Shown: positions 11,413 to 37,518, counted from the stretch's first letter. The stretch: 64,000 bases of DNA from Otis tarda (GCA_026413225.1 CM048575.1:5670001-5734000), one strand, 5' to 3'. Notes: generated by a model not told the origin, from the sequence alone. Made by a program: numbers and translations.

Positions 11413-14400
11413 TGTGAGAGGCACCAGCTCTGGGGTCCCAGCTGACACGCAGGCTTGGTTGAATTCACTGTGCAGAGGAGAGGGCACTCCTGAGGTGAAC
11501 TAAGAGGCTAAAACGGTGACTGTTATCAGGAGGTCTGAGAGTCGTGGGAGCAGCAGATGCTGTACCAGGAACAGCCGGATCCGAGGCTGAAATTCGGTGA
11601 AAAGGAGATGGGCGAAGCAAGGGGCAGCCCATCACTCAGGACGGCCCGCGGGGCCGGGAAATAGAGCCGGGGGAGCCGGGCGAAGGCGGCAGCAGGGTAG
11701 CCCAGGTAGAGGTATCAGTACAGCGTGTCGGGGATGGTGGTGCCCGCCCCAAAAGGTGTAAATCACTGCCCGCGTGATGGAGCACGGGCTGTTTACACAG
11801 CGAGCGCCATGGCTCGTTTTGGAGTCTCGCAGCACCCTCCCTCCTCTGTCCTCTCTGATCCAGACACGCCTGGCCATAGGCAGTAGCGCCTGAGGCTGTG
11901 ATCCTTTGTAAAATTGCCTTGTTTCTAGTCTGGCCTTAAGCATCAACAGAAAAAGCAACAGCAGTCGCAGCAGCTCACAGCGTGACCCCGTCCCCCAGGT
12001 CCCCAGCAGCAGATCTGGACAAGACAGCCTCACGCAGTCAGGTGCAAAAAGCCCTGCCCCGCTGCCTGTTACCGGCTGCTCGTCCTCCGTCACAAAAAGA
12101 TCCCTGTTGGGAGGGAATTCAGTCCATCCCTGAAGAACCAGACTCCTCGCCCCAGTCTGTTCTTTATTGTCCTTCTCCCTGGCCAGTCCTGCAGACGGGC
12201 CGTGAACGCTGAACTGGCTCCCAGCACCGGCACGTGGCGAGGGTCGGGGCACCCAGTGACAGAGAGAAGCTCCTGTGCCCTGCATCCGTAATAAATGGGG
12301 AACCTGGCGACTGCCAGATCGCCTCCCTCCATCAGCAGTGAACTGCTATTGATGGTTTTTCATAGAAATTATTATTGATACAAGCTAAACTACACTGCGC
12401 TGTGGCCTATCCCTTCTGAGTTATCAGTTCTAGTTGTCTGGCAAAGTAACGCCTGCAAATCTTCACAATTGTTTATGGGCAGAATCGCATAAAACCAGCA
12501 GAATGAGCTGTTCTGGACATTTTGCACAAACTTGTTCACAAATAAAACTTGTCTTCCGCAGAGACAGTGCATATCAAATTTCTATTCAATCTGCAACTTC
12601 ATGTGGGAATAAAAAAGGTATGAAAAATTACAGGGTTTCTAATGGAAATCCCTGCCACTGGTAACTATAGAGAAGATGTAATATCTACCCTTAGGGACGA
12701 TTTATGACAGTTGATTTAACACTTTCACAATAAATGGGCATTTATTGACAGTAAATTCTGGCAGCAATACATATTGCACCACATTGCCACGTTCCCATTA
12801 ACGTTCCTGCACTGGTGGGTGTTTATTTCAAGTGTCGTGAGCTGGGGATTCATTTGGAAGTCCCTCGGCCAGGAACAGGGAAAAAAATAATTTTGCTGGA
12901 TGAAGTGTGCTCCGTCTCTTGTTCCTACACTGCAGGAACTCAGCATTAGGGAGGAGGTGGAAATAAGCCAAAACAGCTGGCTGCAATTTCTCCTTTTGTG
13001 CTCGGCATCGTTAATTGGGTGGATTCGTATCTCTCATATTCAGTGATCCAGGTGACGGAAGCATACTGAAGCGTACGCTGGGAGCCCGAGTCTCTGCTTG
13101 CTTCTCTAGGTCTCTCTGGACCTGCCCTTCCCTCCCCGGCTTGCTCACTCGTAGGTGAGGGCTTCTCTCTAAAAATACAGCCTTTCTCAGTGGGATCCTG
13201 CAGCCTTTGACATCCCTCAGGTACAATTAACGGCAGTTCCCTCTCTGCAGACCTTCCCTAAAGAAAAGATCACCAGAGGCCCAACAGGACTTCATGGGCC
13301 TCGTTTCTCCTCTTCGGTTTACCGCTAGGTTTTCCCTGTTGACATCCGTTCTTAATTCACCACTGAAATAAATTCACTGACAAAAATTATGTCTAAATTA
13401 GGACAGAAATTGTAAGAGCAGCCATTAAGAGCCGGAGTCAGACAATTAGCGCTGACCCCCTGCGCACGCTGCACGCGGCGGCAGGCCAAGGGATGCTGCC
13501 GGGCACGACCTCGCTCTCCCCCGAGCATCACTTCTCGCGCTGCGCGTTCTCCTGGCCCTGGCCAGCAAGAGGGGAGGGGCTGCCGTGGGGGGACAGGGTG
13601 CAGGAGCAGGGCACCGCAGCCGAGCAAGCGAAGCCGGGAGGAGGGCAGAGAGGGGACCCGAGGCAGGGCGGCGGGAGCGGAGGACAGAAAAGCGCTGCAG
13701 TCCCTGCGCGGGCAGTGGTGGCGGCAGAAGAGGCTGAGGGATGAAAGCGTGGGTGCTGCCAGACAGACACCTGAATAACAAGTAAATACATAAAATATGC
13801 ACTATTTACCTGCCTCAGGCACACACACATAATTAGTTTATGTAAATACCTAACTCAGATTGGCAAAATAAGCACCGAGGCAGCTTATTTCCTCGAATAA
13901 ATATTTATCTTGGTGCTTATGCTGTTTGTGGGCTCTGCTGTGACCGGCCATCACGCGCGGCTTTCCTCCGGCGGAGGGGGGATGCTGCGGGATTTCCACA
14001 GTGGCCGTGGCTGTGCAAGAGCTGTTCTGCCCCGCAGGCCACGTTCCCGTGCTAACTGAGAACTTGAAGATAAGACTTAGCATTTTCTGATAAAAGCCAA
14101 ATATCTCTGCAGAGAATACGATCCTCCATCCACTGAACGCCTAGTGAACTCGCATCAGTTCCACCCAAGTGAAAACGCTGTAACACTGGGTGAGTAAGGA
14201 GATTCAAAGCCTTCAAGGTGTGTTAGAGAAGTGGCTGCATTTGGTGCGGAGCTGCCTTGGCAAAATTCACCCTTTTGGCCTCCGTTCAGCAGAACACTTA
14301 GGACCATACATAAGACTTGGAAGGTGTGCAAGCTCCAGTAAAACAGAAGCATGCGCTTAAGTGGTTTTGCTGGATAAGGGCCTTTAAGCCACTGGCACTC

Positions 14401-15689
14401 GCTATAATTCCTCATTTTTAATAAAACCCATCTTTCTGTGCAACGGCATAAAAGTTGGGGCTGAGGGAAAGAAGCAGTCAGGGCTTGATAATTGACTTCC
14501 CGATTTGTAATGTCAGAGCGCGACAAATGAAAGCGTCACCCTTGGTGGGTTTTGATTTAGATCCTCCCAGTCAGCAAACCCTTAATTAGAGGCCACCTTC
14601 AGAAAAATCTGCATTGATAAAAAGGCTATCGAAGTGCAGTCCCGCACTGCCTTTAATAGCTGAGGACACCACAGCAGACGGGGCTCCCTGACACACGCTC
14701 CGTCCCGCCGGCCTGTGACATTTACTGCCAAGGACACGGGGCTGTGATCAACTCACAGGAGCTGCTGAACTGACACAGTAAAATTTTATTTCTGCACTAA
14801 AAGCGTTTTGATCCTTGGGCATCCATGCAGATTTCTCTCTCTTTGTTTTCTGCAGTGGAGCATAAACACCGAGCTGTTATTTACCTCGCTGTATCATTTT
14901 GACAAATTTGGCTTAGCATCTCTCGGACAGGCAGTTGCTAGCGAGCGCTGACCACAGAACTGCTCATCTGTTTTCTCCTTCGGAAAAATCCGTAGCCAAA
15001 TCCTTCCGCATCTCCTTCGGTTTTCCCTGTTGAGTCAGGACACCCACGCAGAAGTGATGGAGGAGCTAAGCCGCTGCATTTCTATTGCCATTTCCGCCTT
15101 GTGACTTTGGAGACCGATGAGCCAAAATTCTCAAGTGTGTTGTAATGTGGGGAGAGCAGCTGAGCTACAAATCCGCCGGCCATCCTCCGTGACGCAGGGT
15201 CTGCTCCCGAGGTGCAGAACTCCCCCATCGCAAGCTGGGCAGCCAGCGCTGCCTGTCCGCTTCTAAAACCCGCTGTCCTTCAGCTTTCAGCAGTGTCCCC
15301 GCAGCCAGAGCTGGCACAGAAGGGCTCGCTGGGAACAGATTTTCTCTAAGTTTTGACAAATGCCAGCGACTGAGATGGACGCTTTCTGTACCAAGCTGAT
15401 TTTTAAATACATTTCCATTCGGAAAGCGACAAGGAAAGGGAACTAACCAGAGCCCGGCTAAAGAACCATGTTAGAAAAAACCTCATAGTTATCCCCTTGT
15501 TAGAGAATTCCTGAAAGCCTTCTGCTGAGGACCCCTAAAGCTAGGTTCCTGGGAGAGGAGGCCCTTTCATCACACACATATATACGCATGTGATGGATAC
15601 GGGCTCATGTAGAAACTCCTTAGAGAAAAAGGCCCAGATTCCCATATTTAAAAATATTCCACTGACTTTCATCACAGATTTGCAAGGTC

Positions 15690-15885
15690 AAACAAGATCC
15701 TCCACAACCCAGGCCAGAGAACTTCACTAATTTCTACAGTGCACCCGTAGTTTCTGTTGGAATGAAGCATGTCCTAGCAGGACAGCTAACACTGATTTAA
15801 GGTTTGCAAGTAATGACAAATCCACTATATCTCTAGGTAATTATCACTCATGGTTAATTTAGAATGTTAATTTTCAAACCAGATG
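15690..15885 (-). repeat. Ancient CR1/L3-like LINE fragment
   Basis: On the + strand the stretch reads like the antisense of an old amniote CR1/L3-type element that is common in turtles and crocodiles. Key matches are TTTCTGTTGG, GCATGTC, CTGATTTAAGG, AATCCACTATATCTCTAGGT and a nearby GGTTAATTT. The element is therefore on the - strand. It is much more diverged than the CR1 tails elsewhere in the window. Its limits are approximate and the family call comes from memory of the consensus. Confidence 0.55.
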
Positions 15886-16715
15886 TTAAATAAATCTTGC
15901 AGGGCTATGCTAAGCACCTGGCACAGGGGGAGGCACTGCTCAGCTTCCAAAATATGATTCATGTGCCTGCATTTCCTCTGAAGTCAAGGATACCACAAGA
16001 GTGATCTGCAAACCCCAAGCCCTGGATGTATTTACTGAGAGGTTTTTTCAGACCTGAATGAATATTTAGTGAGAGGAATTAATGCAGCTCTGAACCAACA
16101 GGAAGAGGCTGTACCGAATCCAGCACAGAAATTACTAAAGAACAGAAGCCCGCAGCTTCATTCTGGAGCGGCCTCCCTCCACGACCTGCTCCTCCGGCAG
16201 CACCAGTGACAGGGAGGCCAAAAAACCAAACCCGCGCTGCATTTCGCCAGCTAACACCGACCCAGAACCTAGGCAATGAAAGTCCTGGGGAGCAACAACT
16301 GACCACGTTTTGCTCTCCAGCCCACTGACTTAACCCTGGAACACCTCCCCTAAAGATGGCAAACACATCCACACCACCGCTTCCCAGATCTCGCCCAGCG
16401 CGTTTTGGAGACCCTGCATCCGTGACAGGGTTTTGTTTACATGATGGAAAATATTTGCAATAACTGGACCATATGAAATCAGTTCCACATTCCGCCTGTC
16501 GTACCTCAGGTGCTCTTGTGCCTAATGCACTCGGAAGCAAAGCAGTTACGTGGAGTCCAGCCTGTGCCGGGCACAGGGATGGGGGCAGGAGGTCCAGCCC
16601 GGCTCTGGCAGGGGCACAGGGCAGATGTACCCCATCTGCAAAGGGAGAGGGGAAGCCCAGGGCTGCACTTTGGGGTTGGTTTTTTTTGCCTGTTGACCGC
16701 TGTGGATGTTTCTAA

Positions 16716-22159
<5,444 letters not shown>

Positions 22160-22278
22160 GTTCAGCCCATACGAGTGGTACGACGCTCACCCCTGCAACC
22201 CGGGATCAGACATCGTGGAGAACAACTTCACCCTCTTGAACAGCTTCTGGTTTGGGATGGGAGCACTGATGCAGCAAG
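22160..22278 (+). CDS. GRIK3: GRIK3 coding exon: M1-M2 loop and pore loop
   Basis: This 119-bp exon begins with the last base of a split Arg codon and ends with the first base of a split Gly codon. It encodes 39 whole residues, [17 protein letters not shown] through [10 protein letters not shown]. The second half is the re-entrant M2 loop that lines the channel and sets calcium permeability. The codon at the Q/R site is CAG (Gln) at 22,272-22,274, the first Gln of [13 protein letters not shown] and GMG are GluK3 features (GluK1 and GluK2 have YNPHPCNPDS and GVG). The NFT sequon is seen throughout the family. The donor is GTACGG at 22,279. Expected residues are about 585-625. Confidence 0.97.
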
Positions 22279-31963
<9,685 letters not shown>

Positions 31964-32186
31964 AAATCCAAAATTTCTACGTTTGAAAAAATGTGGGCTT
32001 TCATGAGCAGCAAACCCACAGCACTGGTGAAAAACAACGAGGAAGGAATCCAGCGAACTCTCACAGCCGATTACGCCCTGCTGATGGAGTCAACCACCAT
32101 CGAATACATCACCCAGCGGAACTGCAACCTGACGCAGATCGGGGGGCTCATCGATTCCAAAGGCTACGGGATTGGGACTCCCATGG
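31964..32186 (+). CDS. GRIK3: GRIK3 coding exon: S2, central part
   Basis: This 223-bp exon starts in phase 0 and ends with the first base of a split Gly codon. It encodes 74 residues, [20 protein letters not shown] through GYGIGTPM. It forms the core of ligand-binding lobe 2. The Glu of LMESTT (GAG at 32,087-32,089) is the residue that binds the glutamate amino group in this family. [14 protein letters not shown] and KNNEEGIQR match GluK3. The Asp of GLIDSKG (GAT at 32,153-32,155) falls at mature residue 730 if the protein has 919 residues and a 31-residue signal peptide; I recall this residue as part of the GluK3 zinc site. The donor is GTAAGT at 32,187. Expected residues are about 698-772. 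Confidence 0.97.
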
Positions 32187-32424
32187 GTAAGTGACAGCCA
32201 TAGGGTTTCCGTAGGTAGCCCAGGAGGGCGGCTAGTTACCACAAATACAACAGATAGGATTAAGATAATCCACTCCCAGCAGCAGATTTCCAAATACCAA
32301 AGCTTACATTGTTTGCCTGTTGAAGAGAGGTCGGAACAGCCCTGCTTAGCGCAGACACACTCCCTGCTTTGTGTGATTTTTGTCCCTCTTTCCCTCTGCA
32401 TGTAATGGTGTTCCCCCTCCCCAG
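32187..32424 (+). other. GRIK3: GRIK3 intron (238 bp)
   Basis: This short GT-AG intron has a strong GTAAGTG donor and a pyrimidine-rich acceptor ending in CTCCCCAG. No other feature is visible. Confidence 0.92.
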
Positions 32425-32675
32425 GGTCACCGTACAGGGACAAGATCACCATCGCCATCCTCCAGCTCCAGGAGGAGGACAAGCTCCACGTTATGAAAGA
32501 GAAGTGGTGGCGAGGGAACGGCTGCCCTGAGGATGAGAACAAGGAGGCCAGCGCTCTGGGCATCCAGAACATCGGCGGGATTTTCATCGTTTTGGCAGCA
32601 GGCTTGGTGCTATCCGTCTTCGTGGCCATGGTGGAGTTCATCTACAAGCTGCGCAAAACGGCGGAGCGTGAGCAG
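32425..32675 (+). CDS. GRIK3: GRIK3 coding exon: end of S2, M4 helix
   Basis: This 251-bp exon supplies two bases of the split Gly codon and then 83 residues, [20 protein letters not shown] through [10 protein letters not shown]. The S2 domain ends in [12 protein letters not shown], followed by M4 ([20 protein letters not shown]) and the membrane-proximal cytoplasmic residues. EEDKLH is the clearest paralogue mark: Asp (GAC, 32,478-32,480) and His (CAC, 32,487-32,489) fall at mature residues 759 and 762, the zinc-binding pair described for GluK3. GluK1 and GluK2 have Gly at the Asp position. The donor is CAG/GTACTG at 32,676. Expected residues are about 772-855. Confidence 0.97.
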
Positions 32676-33702
32676 GTACTGATTTCCTCAGTGTCCCTGC
32701 ACCACCACTAGCCCAGCCCTTGGGGACTTTGCTTTGACCCCAGAGACAGGCAGGAGGATTGGGCCCTGCCCCTGCCGCCTGGGGGTCCCCCAAGGGCTGA
32801 AATGCAGCATCCCCAAAGTTCTGTCCCCTAAGGCTCATTACTCCTGTCCCGCCCCAACAGCCTCCGGTCAGGGGGCAAACCGTGTCTACCCTGATCAGGG
32901 TCATCTGCTGCTGCAATATCTAGACTAGCAAACATTTATGGGGTAATTTTGAGAAAGTCAACACGTAAGTCATGAAACTATGGACAGAGGCCCTGGGAGG
33001 GAGCCTTCTGAACTCACCGCTATCACGTGCAACCACGTTGCATATTCCAGCCATAACCTATACACACATGAAGTCTCCATCTCTCTTCCCCACTCCTGTT
33101 CAAAGAGCCTCAAGGAACTGGTCAGGGTCCACCAGGAACTCATGCTATTTCCTCAGCTTTCCACAACACTTACACAAACGGCCCATCCCTCCCGCAGCGG
33201 CTGATTACTGCTCTTGAAACAAGAGGGCTGCTTATATGGTTTTCCCTCTTCCTTGCACGGCATGGTGCAGTGAGGGGAAAGTGCATTTGCGTGCACGACC
33301 AGAAATCACAGCAAGCTGCGTGTGTGACGGAGTAGATAGATGAAGGAAAACTGCCCACTGGCAAGCCCAGCAGGATCCAACAGCCCGCTGGTTCCCAGCA
33401 CATAAACCTACCAGACCCCCAGCAAGGATCACACAAAGCATCGCCACTCCGACAGCCGCCCGTAGCTCTGCCTTTCTGCAGGCTTTAGCGTCTCAAAGGT
33501 ACAATTCTTGCCAAAGGAAAGGGTTCAAACCAGACGCCCGTGCATCGCTGAAGTCCCGCTGAGCACAGCTGATGCCTTAAATGCAGCCTAAACCCCATGC
33601 TTGCCCTCTGCAGAGCCTAGTCGCAGCACCCTGCAGCTCACGGAGGGGCGAGCAGAACACTTTGCCAGGAGTAACGCTGCTTTTTGTCCCTGCTGTCCCC
33701 AG
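32676..33702 (+). other. GRIK3: GRIK3 last intron (1.0 kb)
   Basis: This is a GT-AG intron of 1,027 bp, ending in TGCTGTCCCCAG. Upstream of the used acceptor are other plausible acceptors: CCCTCTGCAG ending at 33,613 and CACCCTGCAG ending at 33,636. Retention of this intron would add [11 protein letters not shown] and stop at 32,709-32,711. No repeat was recognised. Confidence 0.85.
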
Positions 33703-33897
33703 CGCTCCTTCTGCAGCGCCATGGCTGACGAGATCCGGCTGTCGCTCACCTGCCAGCGGCGGGTCAAGCACAAGCCCCAGCCACCCGTCATGGTGAAGAC
33801 GGACGCCGTGATCAACATGCACACGTTCAACGACCGCCGGCTGCCAGGGAAGGACAACATGACCTGCAACACTGGATTGACACCTGTGTTTCCCTAG
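33703..33897 (+). CDS. GRIK3: GRIK3 last coding exon: cytoplasmic tail
   Basis: The exon starts in phase 0 and encodes 64 residues, [20 protein letters not shown] through TGLTPVFP, then TAG at 33,895-33,897. The tail is basic in its first half (CQRRVKHK) and contains [15 protein letters not shown], shared with GluK2. The TPVFP ending is that of GluK3a; the PDZ-binding ETMA end of GluK2 is absent. With this exon the nine exons give 1,656 nt, or 551 residues plus a stop. That total makes the numbering agree exactly with the published GluK3 zinc residues. Confidence 0.97.
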   Translation, partial: RSFCSAMADEIRLSLTCQRRVKHKPQPPVMVKTDAVINMHTFNDRRLPGKDNMTCNTGLTPVFP

Positions 33898-33925
33898 GGA
33901 ATGGGAACGGGGGGGGCGGGAGGGG
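33897..33925 (+). promoter_or_regulatory. GRIK3: G-quadruplex motif at the stop codon
   Basis: Five G-runs follow each other starting with the last base of the stop codon: 33,897-33,899, 33,903-33,905, 33,909-33,916, 33,918-33,920 and 33,922-33,925. The gaps are 3, 3, 1 and 1 nt. This satisfies the usual rule for a folding G-quadruplex in the mRNA. Its position just behind the terminator could affect termination or 3' UTR function, but that is inference. Confidence 0.6.
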
Positions 33926-34319
33926 ACGAACTGCGGCAGACGAGGCTGGATGCACTCTTAACTAGGGAAGAAAGGATTAAAAAACAAGGAAAAAAAAAAC
34001 AGAAAAAAAAAGAGCCTGGTTTGGTTCATTTCAAGAACAAGGCCTTTACAACACAGCTGCATCGACCACTGGCACAGAAGAAGAACTTCAAAGCACGGAC
34101 TACAACATGGGTCTTGGAGCTTTTCTGTTTTGTTTTTGTTATTTTTCATACCTTTTTTTTTAACGCTTAGATCCTACAGGCCTCATGGAGTCCAAACACG
34201 CTACCATCCAGGAGTCTGATGTTTACATACTGAAAACACATGGAGGCGAAACAGAATTGAGCCAAACCGACCCTCGGCGGGTAAGGAGGAGCCCCCGAGC
34301 AAGGCTTCTTCAGCATGGC

Positions 34320-34325
34320 AATAAA
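34320..34325 (+). terminator. GRIK3: Possible proximal poly(A) signal
   Basis: An AATAAA hexamer lies about 420 nt behind the stop codon. It would give a short 3' UTR isoform. The following 40 nt have only a weak GT-rich element (GTGCAGCGTGAG), so use is uncertain. Confidence 0.3.
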
Positions 34326-36112
34326 AAGAAACACTTTGCAGGTGCAGCGTGAGCAGCCGCCAGCGCAAGCACCCGTTCCCCGCCGACGCACACAGCACGC
34401 TTGGGAAGGTGTCGGTGAAGCGCCGCGATGGCCGAGGCTGTGCCTTCCCTCGAAGCAGCCCACGGCGGCCCTTCACCTCACGGCCGTCTGGCTGTGGCCG
34501 TCCGCAGCGGGAAGTCCACGCGGGGCTGCGGCGGGAGAAGGCAGCACACACGGTCATCGGCAGAGCCACCACAGCTGACTGCGAGGGCGAGTAAGCCTGG
34601 ACGGAGCCGAACTCCTGGCCAGGGATGGGACAGCTCGGCGTGCACGGGAGCCGCTGCCATCTGCAAGCGACACCACCCACACGTCCCACACCAAACCCCA
34701 GCCCGCGCCCAGGGTGACACGGCGATCTCCAGGTCCAGGGAGAGGACTGTAGTCTGGTTTGGGACTGAACGCTCCCCGTGGCGTCAGAGAACTGAAAGTG
34801 AAGTCTCGGTGCGCAGGGCCGGGGCTGGCCTGGGACAAGCAGCGCTGCGGGACCCAAGCCCGACATCCCTCTTGTTCCGCCTGGTGAACCGCAGCCCCTC
34901 AGGCCGCATCTCCGCGTGGTTTAAGCAAACACACGCTAAAATGTTTTTAAGAAATCTTCCATGAACTGTGTTATTTTCAGGTTGCTTAGCCCAGAAGGCT
35001 GGTCCTGCAGATAATTCAGTCAGAATTACCAAAGACCTCTCTGCTGACCTAAAGCAAGGCTGGAGTAGCGTCACTCGGCTCCATCCCTCCCCTGGGAACC
35101 GCAGGGGTGGCCAGGGGGACGCTCTGCGGGGGAATTTGCAAAATGAAACAAACAGAAATGGCTCTGCCCACTGTAACCCAGAGCATCACACAGAGTATTG
35201 CAAAGGTGCTTAAAAGCTCTGGTTTAAACACGGGTGTTGAAGAAAAGAGCAACCTCCTTCCCTCGCACGCGTCAGGATGACAGCGACCTGCCGCAGAGCG
35301 TGCTGCTGCTGGACACCCCTCCTGCCCCCACCACCTAAATCCTGCTTTGGGGGGGCAGGCGGGGTAGCGTGGCGACGGAGCAGCCGGTGCCTGAGCTCTG
35401 CATCCCAAAACTCGGCTCTGCATCACGAGCGGAGCGAGGTGCCACAGCCACCACGGGAACCAGCGGCTGAACTGACCCCGGTTGCCCTCCCCGAGCTGTG
35501 AGGCCTATCCACGCCCACGGGAACAAACCTGTTTGTAGCTGACTGCAGGGTTTTTTCTTCCCACCTGTTTCTTGCTGAGGCTCAGTTCGGAAGGTTATCT
35601 TTGGAGCTGATGAGAATTAGCAAATTAGCTCAAAGGGAGATAGCTGTGTCCCCCCCCCGCTCCCATCACAGAACATCGCTTGTCCTTATTTTGCTTTTCC
35701 ATGATGTGAAAAAGCAACAGAATGATCCAAAACAAACAAACAAAAAAAGAAATCTGTCATATTTTAACTCAAGCGAAGATATGCAAAGAATTCACGTTAA
35801 ATTTTCACCTTTTCATAGAACCATGGCAAGTTAGGGGTGAAAGCTGCCGTCTCAGTGGGCATCGTTTGCTGACCAGACACCTACAGCAGAGGATAGACTG
35901 AAGTACGGGTCTGCTTCCCAAAGCTGGTGACATTCTTTCTGCATCTCTTTGCAAATCTTCAGCCCTGTCAGAGGAGTAGATTTTGTTTCCCTTGCAGATT
36001 TCTAAACTCTCAGAGATTTTTACAGTTAAACAAAGCCTGAAACTGGCTTTAAACATCCAGAGAGTAAAATACCGCAGAAAATAGCACTCATGTTGCTTCT
36101 TGGCAGATTTTT

Positions 36113-36129
36113 AATAAATAAATAAATAA
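36113..36129 (+). repeat. (AATA)n microsatellite in 3' UTR
   Basis: About four AATA units follow TTTTT. The run contains overlapping AATAAA hexamers, so it could act as a weak internal poly(A) signal, but that would be a by-product of the repeat. Confidence 0.6.
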
Positions 36130-37440
36130 TTACTAATATCAGAAACCCCATTTATTCATCTTTGACACCAGTTTGATTTGATTTTATCACAAACGTCCCA
36201 GAGTGACAGGGGAGCATCTGGAATCACTGGTGCTACCTGCCAGCGAGACCAAACCCTGCAGATAAACCCTCCCACTTCCCTCTCCACACTGCCCAAAAAT
36301 CCACCACGGAACAGCAGCTCACTTCGTGCATCTACGTTATGTGGGGGGTTTTTTTTGTTTTAATCTTGGTCGTTAAAACGTCTGGCACTGAACAACAAGG
36401 AAACGTTCTGCACCGCTCAAAACACCGCCGGAGCTGGGGGAGCTGCCTGGGACGCAGCCGGGGCCGCCGCTGGCTCCGTGAACCGAGGGGAGGTGAGCTG
36501 AGCCGGTTTCAGACCTCAGCCTTCTGCTGAAGCCAGGGCCAGCTCACGCAGCGCCAGCGTTAATCAGCCTGTTGCTGTGCTGCTCAGCGGAGACCAGAGT
36601 CTCTCCCGTTATTCCCACGTAGCCTGCGTGCTCCTTGCCTTTGTCCTGGGGAGCGCGGGGGCCAGGGGTGTTTGACCGCAGAGCAGGAGGAAGGAGCCTG
36701 ACGCTCAGCAGCCATGTGTTGGGAGACCAGGAGGGGCAAACCTGATGACAAAGCCTCAAAGCCTTCTGCCAGCTATTTTGGGACCTGTTTGTGACTACTG
36801 ATGACTCACGTCTTAGAAATCATCTGACTTCCAACTTTAAATGAGTTCCTTTCTTCACCTGGTGGGCAGAGGGACTGAAAAAGTAAGGAGGAATAAAACC
36901 ACATTTGGGCTATGAAACTGTATCTAAACTGCTGTCACCTCAGTTCACTGTCCCTTTGTCACTTGCTTTTTCCTTCCAGCTCCCCTGTGAGACAGAGCAG
37001 GGGCACAGCGGGTGGCTTGGTTTGGGGTTGCTTTTCTGTTTGGAGCGGACCAACAGTGCGTGCTGGGTACGACGTCGAGAGGACAGACCCACAGAGAGAT
37101 GGAATACGCAGAGGGGAACCAGCTCCAGCTCTGGGCAACCACTGCTCCGCCTCAGTGGGCGCTTCTGAGGAGCAGGATTCGGCCGGGCGCCAGCACGGGT
37201 GGTCGCTGGGAAGGTCGCCGCGAAGGGACCCCGCAGATCCGGGCAGTCGTCGCCCAGCGCTCGCCAACCTGAGCCACGCGTGGCAAGACTGTGGGAGACC
37301 CCGAGCCCCAACACCCAGCGACTGCGGGGCGCGACGGCGGGTCCCTGCGCGGGCGTCACCGGGCGCTGCTCGGGCTGGAGCCTTCCCGGGCAGCGGCGTC
37401 GCAAGCCCTCTGCTGTCTGTACCTTACTTTGACATGTTTC

Positions 37441-37518
37441 TCAAAAAAAAGACAAAAAAAAAAAAAAGAAAAAGAAAAAAAAAAACAGAAAAGAGTGGAA
37501 AAAAAAGGAAAAAATGGT
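37441..37518 (+). repeat. A-rich tract in distal 3' UTR
   Basis: This nearly pure A stretch is interrupted by single G and C bases and is flanked by ordinary unique sequence. It has no CR1 or SINE body in front of it, so it looks like local slippage and not a retroposon tail. It is a likely site of false oligo-dT priming in cDNA data. Confidence 0.7.

Noticed and set aside
37441-37518. A-rich tract as the tail of a processed retroposon
   Set aside because: The sequence before it is continuous GRIK3 3' UTR in character. No target-site duplication or repeat body is visible.
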